DNA from: DATBIO01 sp036556965
GTDB taxonomy: Bacteria > Acidobacteriota > Vicinamibacteria > Fen-336
Assembly (NCBI GenBank): GCA_036556965.1
Contig: DATBIO010000310.1
Span: 1-18,616 of the forward strand
Length of the DNA: 18,616 bases
Reading direction: 5' to 3'
Under the pieces are notes generated by a model. It saw only the letters and a list, made by a program, of their open reading frames with translations, did not search any database and was not told the DNA's origin. Below are positions 1 to 7,635 of the stretch, piece by piece; position 1 is the stretch's first letter; the number at the start of each line of letters is the position of its first letter. Position numbers and translations under genes: made by a program.

Positions 1-1
1 C

Positions 2-1693
2 GCCTACCCGAAGACGAACCAGGGCAAGGGCATCAGCGTGCGCTCCGAGCTCAAGGCGCGCATCGAGCGGTCGCCCACCGATGCCGCCCTGATCGGCATG
101 CTCCTGGCGCTGGTGGCCCTGGTTCTCCTCATCGCCTGCGCCAACGTGGGCAGCCTGCTCGTCAGCCGCTCCGCCACCCGGGCGCGGGAGATCGCGGTGC
201 GACGGGCCATGGGGGCGGGGCGCCCGCGCCTGGTGCGCCAGCTCCTGACCGAGAGCCTCATGCTGGCCCTGGCGGGGGGCGCCGTCGGCCTCGTCCTCGC
301 CTATGCCGGCGTCCGCTTCTTCCGGGGCATCCCCCTGTCGACGGACCTGCCCATCGCCATCGACGTGCGCCTCGACGGCCGCGTCCTCCTCTTCAGCCTC
401 GCCGCCGCCCTGGCCAGCGTCGTCGTGTTCGGCCTGGCCCCGGCCCTGCGCACGGCGCGCGCGGACCTCGTGCCCTCGCTGAAGTCGGGGGAGGGCGCGG
501 TGGCCGCCCGCGGCCGCATGCGCGGCCGGCAGGCGCTGGTGGTGGCGCAGGTGGCCCTGTCGCTGGTGCTCCTGGCCTCGGGCGCCGGGATCCTGCGCGG
601 CTTCCAGCGCGCGCTCGGAAGCCACCCGGGGTTCCGCACGGAGGGTCTGCTGCTGGCCAACTTCGACCCCACCGTGCCGCGCTACGCCTTCGAGCGGGCG
701 CGCCCGTTCTACGGCCGGCTGCTGGAGGAGGCGCGCCGGCTGCCCGGCGTCCGCGCCGCCGCCCTCACGCGCGCGCTGCCGCTGAGCAACCAGCAGCACC
801 AGATCGCCTTCGTGCCCGAGGGACACGCCCTGGCGCCGGGACAGGAGGCGCTCACCGCCATGGGCAACGTGGTGAGCTCCGACTACTTCCAGACGGCGGG
901 GGTGCCGCTCCTGAGCGGCCGCCCCTTCCGCGAGACCGACGACGCGGATGGTCCGCCGGTGGTGATCGTCAACGAGGAGATGGCGCGCCGGCACTGGCCC
1001 GGGCAGGATCCCCTGGGCAAGCGCCTGCGGCGGGGCGGGGCGGACGGACCCTGGGCGGAGGTGGTGGGCGTCGCGCGCTCGCACCGGTACATGTGGATCG
1101 GCGAGGAGCTCCAGCCCTTCCTCTACATGCCCTACGCACAGAGCGACCTGCTGCGCATGACGGTCATGCTGCAGGCGGACGGCGACCCCCGGGCGCTCGC
1201 GCGTCCCCTGCAGGACCTCGTGCGCACGCTGGGCCCCGACGTCCCCATGCACAACGTGCGCACCATGGAGGAGCTGTTCCTCACGCGTGGCGTCGGCATC
1301 CCGCGCATGCTCGTGCAGACGGTGGGGGCCATGGGCCTGCTCGGACTGACCCTGGCCCTGGTGGGGCTCTACGGGCTGATGGCCTACACCGTGAGCCGGC
1401 GCACGCGGGAGATCGGGATCCGCATGGCGGTGGGCGCGGACCGCGGGGCGGTGCTGCGGATGGTGCTCCGCCAGGGCGCGCGGCTGGCCCTGGTGGGCGT
1501 GGCCGTGGGCCTGGTGGCCAGTGCCGGTGTGGCGCGGGGCCTGGCCTCCGTGATCGCCGGAGTGCAGCCCGGCGATCCCGTGGCCCTCGTGCTTCTCCCC
1601 GCGCTGCTGCTCGCGGTGACGGTGGGAGCGACCATGGCGCCCGCCGTGCGCGCGGCGCGCATCGACCCCCTCGTCGCGCTCCGCCACGACTGA
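2..1693 (+). CDS. Orphan MacB/FtsX-type ABC permease, C-terminal part (ADOP-like), 5' truncated by window
   Basis: The reading frame is open from base 2, so the true start lies upstream; the GTG at 38 is internal. About 563 codons are visible. The first part is the end of one FtsX domain: a hydrophobic helix (nt ~86-158), the conserved stretch with REIAVRRAMGAGRPRLVRQL, then two more helices. A linker follows, then a second N-terminal helix (nt ~530-590), a soluble MacB-type periplasmic domain (nt ~600-1300) and a full second FtsX domain with the sister motif REIGIRMAVGA, ending in RIDPLVALRHD. This doubled MacB_PCD-FtsX layout fits the roughly 800-residue 'duplicated orphan permease' family that is abundant in Acidobacteriota. 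Members lie in the inner membrane and are thought to act in efflux or in moving substrates out of the periplasm; the substrate is unknown here. No ATPase gene is next to it in the window. Family call is firm, substrate is not. Confidence 0.9.
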   Translation, partial: AYPKTNQGKGISVRSELKARIERSPTDAALIGMLLALVALVLLIACANVGSLLVSRSATRAREIAVRRAMGAGRPRLVRQLLTESLMLALAGGAVGLVLAYAGVRFFRGIPLSTDLPIAIDVRLDGRVLLFSLAAALASVVVFGLAPALRTARADLVPSLKSGEGAVAARGRMRGRQALVVAQVALSLVLLASGAGILRGFQRALGSHPGFRTEGLLLANFDPTVPRYAFERARPFYGRLLEEARRLPGVRAAALTRALPLSNQQHQIAFVPEGHALAPGQEALTAMGNVVSSDYFQTAGVPLLSGRPFRETDDADGPPVVIVNEEMARRHWPGQDPLGKRLRRGGADGPWAEVVGVARSHRYMWIGEELQPFLYMPYAQSDLLRMTVMLQADGDPRALARPLQDLVRTLGPDVPMHNVRTMEELFLTRGVGIPRMLVQTVGAMGLLGLTLALVGLYGLMAYTVSRRTREIGIRMAVGADRGAVLRMVLRQGARLALVGVAVGLVASAGVARGLASVIAGVQPGDPVALVLLPALLLAVTVGATMAPAVRAARIDPLVALRHD

Positions 1694-1733
1694 TCGGCGC
1701 GGACGGCGTAACCTTGCCCACGCGAGGAGGCGC

Positions 1734-3281
1734 ATGTCCCGAGCCAATCGTGCCGCGCTCACGCTGGCCGCGGCCCTGGGCGCAAGCCCCCTGTCCGCCG
1801 CGGAGCCCGCGGCGCCCTGGGCGCCCGCCGCCGTGTCCGGCCCGCAGTTCGAGTCCCACCCCGCCTTCGATCCGCTGACCGGCGACCTGTACTTCGTGCG
1901 CAGCACGCCCCGCTTCGAGGGCTGGCGCATCCTGGTCAGCCGCTGCACCGGTGCCGGCTGGTCGGAGCCCGCGCCCCCTCCGTTCGTGGGGGACGGCGTG
2001 GAAGCCGACCCGTACTTCACGCCCGACGGGCGCAGCCTCTACTTCATCTCCACCCGCACGACCGACGGCGTGAAGCGCGGGGACCTCGACCTCTGGCGGG
2101 TGGACCGCGCGCCGGGGGGCGGATGGGGCACGCCGGAGCGGCTGCCCGCGCCCGTCAACTCGGAAGCACAGGAGTGGTTCCCGCGCCCGGCCGGCGACGG
2201 CTGGCTCTACTTCGGCTCCGGCCGCGCGGGCGGCCTGGGCAAGACCGACCTGTGGCGCGCGCGCACGGAGGGAGCGCGGGGCTGGGTGGTCGAGAACCTC
2301 GGCCCCGCGCTGAACACGCCGGAGGACGAGTACGAGCCCCTGCCGTCCCCCGACGGCGCCAGCATGGTCCTCATGGCCGCCGACGGCCTGTACCGCTCGC
2401 GCCGGGAGGGCGATGGCTGGTCGAAGCGCGAGAAGCTGGGCCCGGAGATCAACGTCAACGGCACGGAGATCGGTCCCCTGTGGTCGCCGAGCGGCCGGAC
2501 CCTGCTCTTCGCGCGTGACACGAGGGGCCCCGCGTCGGGGGAGTTCTTCGTGGCCCGCCTGGGCGGCGAGGAGCCGTGGCCTCCCGCATGTCCGGGCGGA
2601 GCCCCGGTACCGCTCACCGACGCCGGCGCCATCCGCGTGAAGACGCAGGCGCTCGTGGACGCGGTGGCCCCCGGCCACGTCGCCGTGTGGCGCGATCTGC
2701 TCGACGACCGGATGATCCATGTGGACGAGAACGGCGTGGTGCGGACCAAGGCGCAACTGCTGGAGGAGCTCGGGCCCCTGCCCGCGGGCCTGGTGGGCAG
2801 CCTGCGCGTCGATTCCTTCCGCGTCGAGGTGCACGGCGACGTCGCGGTGGCCACGCACGAGGAAGACGAGCGCCTCGACTACCACGGGCAGCATCTGCGG
2901 ACCCGCTTCCGCATGACGGACACGTGGAAGCGGACGGACTCGGGCTGGCGGCTGATCGGACAGCAGGTGGCCGCGGTCCTCGAGGACCCGCCGGCCCTGG
3001 CCGCGCCGCTCGATCCCACCTGCCCCTACGCGGGCCGCTACGTCCTGTCCGGGAACACCGACACCATCACCACCACCATGCGCTGCGAAGGCGACCACCT
3101 GGTGTCGGTGCGCGAGGCGCGGCCGCCGGCGACCTTCCGCCCCGAGACCGCCGACGTCTTCTTCCAGCCCGGCCAGCCGCGCTCGCGTCGGATCTTTCGG
3201 CGTGACGCGAGCGGCGCGGTCATCGGCTTCGTGGACCGGCGCGAGGGGCGCGACATCGAGTGGAGGAGGACGGGCAGCTGA
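1734..3281 (+). CDS. Secreted PD40 beta-propeller protein with NTF2-like and DUF3471-like C-terminal domains
   Basis: 515 aa. Start ATG 1734 follows a GAGGAGG Shine-Dalgarno at 1724-1730, with a rather short 3-base spacer. Residues 1-23 look like a signal peptide (hydrophobic Ala/Leu core, PLSAA before the probable cut). Residues ~30-290 carry repeated PD40/WD40-like strands (ESHPAFDPLTGDLYFVR, ADPYFTPDGRSLYFIST, GPLWSPSGRTLLFARD), as in TolB-type propellers. Residues ~296-420 resemble an NTF2/SnoaL-like (DUF4440) fold, with DRMIHVDENGVVRTKAQLL and a closing MTDTWKRTDSGWRLIGQQV strand. Residues ~430-515 look like a small beta domain of the DUF3471 kind. Likely periplasmic or secreted; it may bind a ligand or partner, but no catalytic site is evident. 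It begins 40 bases after the permease stop, so the two could be co-transcribed. Domain calls are by motif and are less sure for the last domain. Confidence 0.82.
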   Translation: MSRANRAALTLAAALGASPLSAAEPAAPWAPAAVSGPQFESHPAFDPLTGDLYFVRSTPRFEGWRILVSRCTGAGWSEPAPPPFVGDGVEADPYFTPDGRSLYFISTRTTDGVKRGDLDLWRVDRAPGGGWGTPERLPAPVNSEAQEWFPRPAGDGWLYFGSGRAGGLGKTDLWRARTEGARGWVVENLGPALNTPEDEYEPLPSPDGASMVLMAADGLYRSRREGDGWSKREKLGPEINVNGTEIGPLWSPSGRTLLFARDTRGPASGEFFVARLGGEEPWPPACPGGAPVPLTDAGAIRVKTQALVDAVAPGHVAVWRDLLDDRMIHVDENGVVRTKAQLLEELGPLPAGLVGSLRVDSFRVEVHGDVAVATHEEDERLDYHGQHLRTRFRMTDTWKRTDSGWRLIGQQVAAVLEDPPALAAPLDPTCPYAGRYVLSGNTDTITTTMRCEGDHLVSVREARPPATFRPETADVFFQPGQPRSRRIFRRDASGAVIGFVDRREGRDIEWRRTGS

Positions 3282-3304
3282 GGGGCCCGCCTGTCTTCGT
3301 GGCC

Positions 3305-3340
3305 GAAGTCCGCGTCCCGGCCGAAGGCCTTTCGGACTTC
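3305..3340. terminator. 8-bp inverted repeat in the gap between two accessory genes, possible terminator
   Basis: GAAGTCCG (3305-3312) is perfectly inverted as CGGACTTC (3333-3340), with a 20-base GC-rich loop that can itself pair in part (CCGAAGG with CCTTTCGG). It lies 24 bases after the stop of the propeller gene. No T-run follows, so it is not a classic intrinsic terminator; it could be a Rho-aided stop, an mRNA-end stabiliser or chance. Confidence 0.3.
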
Positions 3341-3371
3341 TGACCTGCTGGCCACCGAGCGTGGGTTTGAG

Positions 3372-3377
3372 TATTGT
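3372..3377 (+). promoter_or_regulatory. Weak -10-like box ahead of the pseudoprotease gene
   Basis: TATTGT matches the sigma-70 -10 consensus at 4 of 6 positions and lies in a locally AT-richer patch (TTTGAGTATTGTC) of an otherwise GC-rich gap. A start site near 3384 would leave a short leader holding the GGAGG at 3387-3391. No -35 box is recognisable, so the call is weak. Confidence 0.25.
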
Positions 3378-3397
3378 CGCGCCTGCGGAGGTTGCAC

Positions 3398-4888
3398 ATG
3401 CGCGCTCTTCCTCCCTCCTCGTGGCGTCGCGTCGCCGCGGCCGGTGCCGCCCTGATGTTGGCCGGTCCCGCCGTCGCCTTTTCCGCCACCCTGCTGCTCC
3501 AGGATTCTGCGGAGACGGTCATCCGACTGGTCCGGTCCGTCGCCGGCACCCGCGGATCGCATCGGAACGACGGCTTCGAGGTGGAGGACCCCCGTGCCGT
3601 GTTCAGCCTGCCGCAGGATCGCCAGATCCTCGTCTACTTCGAGTGGGAGGGCGGTGCCCCCGGCATGCGTCACTGCGAAGGTCGCTGGAAGGACCCGAGC
3701 GGCGCCGTGGTGCTGGTGGCGCCCGTGGACCAGCGCGCGACGGGGCGCCGCTTCGGGCTCTATTGGACGCTGGCCCTGGCGGACACGGTCGCCTCCGGGC
3801 TCTGGGCATTGGAGGTATTGATCGACGGCCGGCCGGCGGGCACCCATGCTTTCGAGGTCCGCGGCGGTCGCGCCGCGGTCGGGCTCTCGGCCGCCCAGCT
3901 CTACGACCGGGCCCTCAACGCCGCCGCCACCGTGGAGCGTGTGGGCGGGATGGGGGAGGTCTCGGGCCTGGGGATCGCGACCCCGCTCGAAGCAGATTTC
4001 GTGACGGTGCCCTTTGACGTGGTCGACGGCGCGTCTCGCCTGCGGCTCGCGCTGCCCGACGGCCGCCGGCTCGAGACGCACGAAGTGGGGGCCTGGAGCC
4101 GAAGGGAAGGATGGGCGTCGCTGCGAGTCCCTGGACACGGCCTCACCGCGTTGCCTCGCGGCAAGGCGACCGGTGTCGGCGAAGAGCTCTTTGTGCTCGA
4201 CACCAACGACGACGGGAGCCGCGTGATCGGGAAGACCACCGTGGTGGGGGAAGCGAGGGCTCCCGCCACCGGGCGGCGTCTCGTTCTCGCCGATCGGACG
4301 GCCGCGGGCTCGCCGGTCCTGAACGGCGCCGGCGAGCAGGTGGGGGTCACGTCTCCATCGGGCGAGATGCCGCTGGGGGAGACCGGATCGCTCGTGTACG
4401 ACACGTCGGTGAGGCATTCCCGCGTGGGGACGCTGCTCTCCATGGACGCAATGCGCGAGGGGGCCGTCAGTTCCGCGGGGACCACCCTGGCGGAGCTCGC
4501 CGCGCAGGGTCACTTCATGCGAGCCCTCTCCCCGGAGCGTCGGCACGTGGTCAGCGGCGTCTTCGCGGGCAAGGTCGAGCGTGGCAGGGGAGTGCCCACG
4601 CCCCAGGACCAGCGGACGAGCTTCGCGCGCGGCGAAGGCCGGCTGTTCGTGTTCGTGCAGATGGCCCCGCAGGACCGCCGCGAAGCGGCGTCGACCTACG
4701 AGGTCTATGACGCGGACAACAAGCTGGTCATCCGCAGCCCGCCGGCGCAGCTCAAGCTCAGAGCGAATGCGCCGCTCTTCCTGACGTGGGAGATGCCGAT
4801 CGATCGCCTGGCCCCGGCGACGTACCGCGTCGATGCCCTGCTGGGCGCGGCGCCGGTCTGGCGTGGCTGGGTACGCGTCACCAATTGA
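3398..4888 (+). CDS. Exported protein with a degenerate trypsin/HtrA-like domain (predicted pseudoprotease) between two similar beta-rich domains
   Basis: 496 aa from ATG 3398, chosen because GGAGG (3387-3391) sits 6 bases ahead and a signal peptide then begins at once (RR at 10-11, hydrophobic core, AVA near residue 27). An in-frame TTG at 3374 would lack these. Residues ~60-155 form an Ig-like or beta-sandwich domain. Residues ~165-370 follow the order of a trypsin-like protease: VTVPFDVVDGA (202-212) stands where HtrA proteins have the VTNAHVV His motif, GWASLRV (238-244) where DLALLRV holds the Asp, and TAAGSPVLN (301-309) where GNSGGPL holds the Ser. On this alignment His, Asp and Ser are D207, G238 and A303, so no protease activity is expected. 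Residues ~400-495 resemble the N-terminal domain again (RLFVFVQM, YEVYDAD, LFLTWEMP). Likely a periplasmic or surface binding protein. Codon use is less extreme in G/C than in neighbours. The fold call is by motif only. Confidence 0.7.
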   Translation: MRALPPSSWRRVAAAGAALMLAGPAVAFSATLLLQDSAETVIRLVRSVAGTRGSHRNDGFEVEDPRAVFSLPQDRQILVYFEWEGGAPGMRHCEGRWKDPSGAVVLVAPVDQRATGRRFGLYWTLALADTVASGLWALEVLIDGRPAGTHAFEVRGGRAAVGLSAAQLYDRALNAAATVERVGGMGEVSGLGIATPLEADFVTVPFDVVDGASRLRLALPDGRRLETHEVGAWSRREGWASLRVPGHGLTALPRGKATGVGEELFVLDTNDDGSRVIGKTTVVGEARAPATGRRLVLADRTAAGSPVLNGAGEQVGVTSPSGEMPLGETGSLVYDTSVRHSRVGTLLSMDAMREGAVSSAGTTLAELAAQGHFMRALSPERRHVVSGVFAGKVERGRGVPTPQDQRTSFARGEGRLFVFVQMAPQDRREAASTYEVYDADNKLVIRSPPAQLKLRANAPLFLTWEMPIDRLAPATYRVDALLGAAPVWRGWVRVTN

Positions 4889-4913
4889 GCGCGCCCGCTC
4901 TGGCGGCGGTGAC

Positions 4914-5798
4914 CTAGACCCGGTTCGCGATCATCAGCCCGCACAGCGCGGGCAGGTAGAGGATGGAGGCGAGGAACAGCCAGCGCGCGGCCGTGCGCGT
5001 GCGCGCCACCGCCGTCCAGACCGCCACCGCGGTGAAGCCCAGGCCCAGCACCACGGCGCCACCCAGGTACCACGGCCCGGCCAGGCGCGCGGCGGTGGGC
5101 ACCAGGCTGACCAGGAGCAGGGCCAGGCTGTTGGCCACCGCCTGCCGCCCGGTGATGCGGCCCTCGGGGTCGATGACGGGGAGCATGGGCAGCCCGCCCT
5201 TGGCGTAGTCCTCGCGGTAGAGCCAGGCGATGGCCAGGAAGTGGGGGATCTGCCAGAGGAAGAGGATGGCGAAGAGGACGAAGGCGCCGGGCTCGAGCTC
5301 CTGGCGCGCCGCCGCCCAGCCGATGACGGGGGGCAGGGCGCCCGGGAACGCCCCCACGATCGTGCTCAGCGAGGTCCGGGTCTTCAGCGGCGTATAGAGA
5401 AAGAGGTACGCCGTCCACGTGACGAGGGCGACGCCGGCGGAGAGGGTGCCCGCGAACCAGGCCAGCACGGCCAGGCCGGTCGTGGTGAGGCCGAGCCCGA
5501 AGGTCAGCGCCTCCGCCGGACGCAGGCGGCCCGCGGGGAGCGGCCGCCGCCGCGTGCGATCCATGCGCCCGTCCGTGGCGCGCTCGAGCAGCATGTTCAG
5601 CGCGCTGGCCCCTGCGGCGACGAGGCCGGTCCCGGCCAGGGCGGCGACGAGGGGGGACAGGGCGGGGGAGCCGGGCGAGGCCATCACGAAGCCGACGAGC
5701 GAGGTCAGCATCACCATGAAGGTGATGCGCGGCTTGGTCAGCTCGAGGTAGTCCGACCCCAGCGAGGCGTTGACGGCGACGGGCGTGGCGTCGCTCAC
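4914..5798 (-). CDS. ctaB: Protoheme IX farnesyltransferase (heme O synthase)
   Basis: 294 aa. Transfers a farnesyl group from farnesyl diphosphate to the vinyl group of heme B, giving heme O, in the inner membrane; it is a multi-helix UbiA-family prenyltransferase. Evidence: N68-x3-E72-x3-D76 followed by RTRRRPLP (the NxxxDxxxD diphosphate/Mg site with E in place of the first D, a common variant); the second motif YLFLYTPLKTRTSLSTIVG with GALPPVIGW; and DYAKGGLPMLPV. Length agrees with the ~290-aa family. The GTG start at 5798 overlaps the ctaA stop as GTGA, and SDYLELTKPRIT, the usual N-terminal motif, begins at residue 15; longer starts would run into ctaA. Its product feeds CtaA. It ends 25 bases from the convergent gene at 4888, with no gene in that gap. 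Confidence 0.95.
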   Translation of the reverse strand: MSDATPVAVNASLGSDYLELTKPRITFMVMLTSLVGFVMASPGSPALSPLVAALAGTGLVAAGASALNMLLERATDGRMDRTRRRPLPAGRLRPAEALTFGLGLTTTGLAVLAWFAGTLSAGVALVTWTAYLFLYTPLKTRTSLSTIVGAFPGALPPVIGWAAARQELEPGAFVLFAILFLWQIPHFLAIAWLYREDYAKGGLPMLPVIDPEGRITGRQAVANSLALLLVSLVPTAARLAGPWYLGGAVVLGLGFTAVAVWTAVARTRTAARWLFLASILYLPALCGLMIANRV

Positions 5799-6751
5799 GA
5801 GGCGAGCGCCTCGCTTCGGGACGGCGCCAGCAGGGCCGCGCCCGCGGGGCGCAGCCGGCGGCGCGCGCGCAGGGCCAGCAGCCAGGCGCCCCCCAGGATG
5901 GCGGCGCCCAGGGCCACGTGGGCGGTGGCGGGAAGGACGGCCTTGCCGGAGAGGACGGTGAGCCCGCCCAGCGCCGCCTGGACGCCGGCGAGGACCACCA
6001 GCAGCCCGCCGTGGCGGGCCAGGCGGCGGTCGCCGCTGCGGCGGCAGCGCAGGGCCAGGACGCCAAGCGCGCCGAGCACGGCCAGCGCGCCCAGCCGGTG
6101 GGCGAAGTGGACGGCCACTCCCGGCTCGGCCAGGGGCGGGACGAGGCGCCCGAAGGCCAGGGGGAAGTCGGGGATGGCGAGCCCGGCCCCGGTGTGGCGC
6201 ATGAGCGCGCCGAGCAGGAGCTGCGCGAAGACGATGCCGGTGGCCACGAGGGCGGCCGGACGGACGCGGCTCCCGTCCTCGGCCGCGGCCGCGGAGCCCG
6301 CCATCCACTCGCGCGACGTGGCGTAGGCCAGGGCGACGATCGCGCAGAAGAAGGCCTGGGCCAGGCAGGCGTGGGCCACCGAGATGGGAGTGGGCAGCAG
6401 GAAGAGGACGGTGAGGCCGCCGAGCGCGCCCTGGAACACCACCATGGCCAGGGCGGCCCAGGCCAGGCGGCGCACGGCCGGCCGCGGCTCGGCGCGCGCG
6501 GTCCAGGCCGCGAGGACGAGGGTGAGGAATCCCACCGCGCTGGCCACCATGCGGTGGCCGTGCTCGTAGAAGATGCCGCCCACCATGGGCGGCATCAGCA
6601 TGCCGTAGGAGAGGGGCCAGTCCGGCACGGCCAGCCCCGAGCCCGTGCTCGTGACCAGCCCCCCCACGAAGACCAGGAACAGGGTGGAGGCCGCGGTGAG
6701 CAGGCCGAAGCGGTGGCGCCAGACGGGCACGTCGCGCTCCGGCACGCCCAC
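5795..6751 (-). CDS. ctaA: Heme A synthase (COX15/CtaA family)
   Basis: 318 aa. Oxidises the methyl group of heme O to a formyl group, giving heme A for cytochrome oxidase, in the inner membrane. About eight hydrophobic helices in two similar halves are visible: VTSTGSGLAVPDWPL (33-47) in the first half echoes MRHTGAGLAIPDFPL (184-198) in the second. The expected heme-binding His residues are present: EHGHR (H64/H66), VAHA (H127), HFAHR (H215/H218) and TAHV (H278). The first periplasmic loop lacks the Cys pair seen in the Bacillus-type enzyme. The GTG start at 6751 lies 10 bases after the lipoprotein stop; a second GTG at 6745 is an alternative, and no strong Shine-Dalgarno decides between them. 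The middle gene of a three-gene minus-strand operon, overlapping ctaB by four bases. Confidence 0.94.
   Translation of the reverse strand: MGVPERDVPVWRHRFGLLTAASTLFLVFVGGLVTSTGSGLAVPDWPLSYGMLMPPMVGGIFYEHGHRMVASAVGFLTLVLAAWTARAEPRPAVRRLAWAALAMVVFQGALGGLTVLFLLPTPISVAHACLAQAFFCAIVALAYATSREWMAGSAAAAEDGSRVRPAALVATGIVFAQLLLGALMRHTGAGLAIPDFPLAFGRLVPPLAEPGVAVHFAHRLGALAVLGALGVLALRCRRSGDRRLARHGGLLVVLAGVQAALGGLTVLSGKAVLPATAHVALGAAILGGAWLLALRARRRLRPAGAALLAPSRSEALAS
5798..5813 (-). promoter_or_regulatory. Hairpin over the ctaB ribosome binding site
   Basis: The 16 bases here read, on the mRNA strand, as a 6-bp stem (CGAGGC with GCCTCG) closed by a 4-base loop. The stem contains the only purine-rich GAGG ahead of ctaB and the first base of its GTG start. 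It lies inside the last codons of ctaA, so ribosomes finishing ctaA would melt it. This suggests that ctaB translation depends on ctaA translation; in GC-rich DNA such a stem can also arise by chance. Confidence 0.35.
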
Positions 6752-6761
6752 GCGGACCCCG

Positions 6762-7541
6762 TCAGCCCTTGAAGGTGAAGTCGAGGGCCGCCTTCTCGCC
6801 CTCCTTGACCGTCACTTTCTGGACCTGCCCCTTGAGCTTGCCGTGGTAGACCTCGATCTCGTACTCGCCCGCGGGCACGTTCTTGATCTCGTAGCTGCCG
6901 CCGTCGTCGCTCACGGCGAAGAAGGGGTGGCCGACCACCGAGATGTACGAGCGCATCCAGGGGTGCACGTCGCAGCCCACGGGGATCATCACCTCTTCCT
7001 TGCTGAAGGAGCGCGTCTCCTCCATGCCCTTGCGCGCCTGGCCGAAGTTGAACTCGTCGTTGATGGTGGGCCGGGGGTGGATGTTGTGGAGGGTGTCGTC
7101 GCTGTTGCGGATCTTGATGGGCTGGCCGGTCCGCACCGCCATCACCGGGGGGTCGTACATGCAGCCCTTCTGGTCGAGCAGCACCGGCTCCGTGGGCACG
7201 GGATAGCTGCCGGTGACGCCGGACTTGATGTAGACGAAGGCGTGGGCGAGGCCGCCGTCCTTGACCTCCACCGCCTTCTTCTCCAGGCCCTGCGGGTGCA
7301 TGGCCGCGCACTTGGCGTCGGCGGCGACCCGGACCTTCTCCCCCGCGGGCTCCGCGCCTTCGAACTTGATCTTCCCGGCGATGGAGGCGGTGCCGGTGGC
7401 GGGGACGCCGGCCGCGGTGGCGCTGCTGGTGGCCGCGCCGGCGGCGGTGGTGGGCGGGGGGGCCGTCTCCTGCGGCGCGCCGCCGCACGCGGAGGCCACC
7501 GCGGCCAGGGCGAGCATGGTCAGGATCTTTCCGTTGAACAT
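6762..7541 (-). CDS. Cupredoxin-like lipoprotein with carboxypeptidase-regulatory-like C-terminus
   Basis: 259 aa from ATG 7541, chosen for GAGGAG (7555-7550) 8 bases ahead and the lipoprotein signal right after it (hydrophobic core then ASAC, Cys19). An ATG at 7622 would put an arginine-rich tail before the signal. An Ala/Pro/Thr-rich linker (20-50) leads to a beta domain, then a cupredoxin-like domain (~130-205) with DDTLHNIH (H152) and GCDVHPWM (C190, H193, M196). The Cys-x2-His-x2-Met spacing is that of the blue-copper protein amicyanin, so a type-1 copper site with H152 is plausible. C78 and C127 could form a disulfide or a second site. Residues ~208-259 form a small beta domain (GGSYEIKNVPAGEYEIEVYHGKL). 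First gene of the ctaA-ctaB operon, so an electron-carrier or copper-supply role for cytochrome oxidase is likely, but inferred from context. Confidence 0.82.
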   Translation of the reverse strand: MFNGKILTMLALAAVASACGGAPQETAPPPTTAAGAATSSATAAGVPATGTASIAGKIKFEGAEPAGEKVRVAADAKCAAMHPQGLEKKAVEVKDGGLAHAFVYIKSGVTGSYPVPTEPVLLDQKGCMYDPPVMAVRTGQPIKIRNSDDTLHNIHPRPTINDEFNFGQARKGMEETRSFSKEEVMIPVGCDVHPWMRSYISVVGHPFFAVSDDGGSYEIKNVPAGEYEIEVYHGKLKGQVQKVTVKEGEKAALDFTFKG

Positions 7542-7635
7542 CGCGTGAGCTCCTCGGTTATTGGGTGTGCGGGTGGTGCGGCCCGGAACGGCCGGCCGGC
7601 TGAGCGGAAGCGCTTGGATCATCTACGAAAAGGAC

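Noticed and set aside
3374..3397. TTG 3374 as the start of the pseudoprotease gene
   Set aside because: The Shine-Dalgarno GGAGG lies after it, and ATG 3398 gives a normal signal peptide.
7576..7606. GGCC/CCGG-rich run in the cupredoxin leader as a terminator or riboswitch
   Set aside because: Self-complementary CCGGCCGG tracts are common at this GC content; no T-run and no recognisable aptamer core.
7542..7622. ATG 7622 as the start of the cupredoxin lipoprotein
   Set aside because: It would place 27 Arg/Pro-rich residues before the lipoprotein signal; ATG 7541 has GAGGAG at ideal distance.
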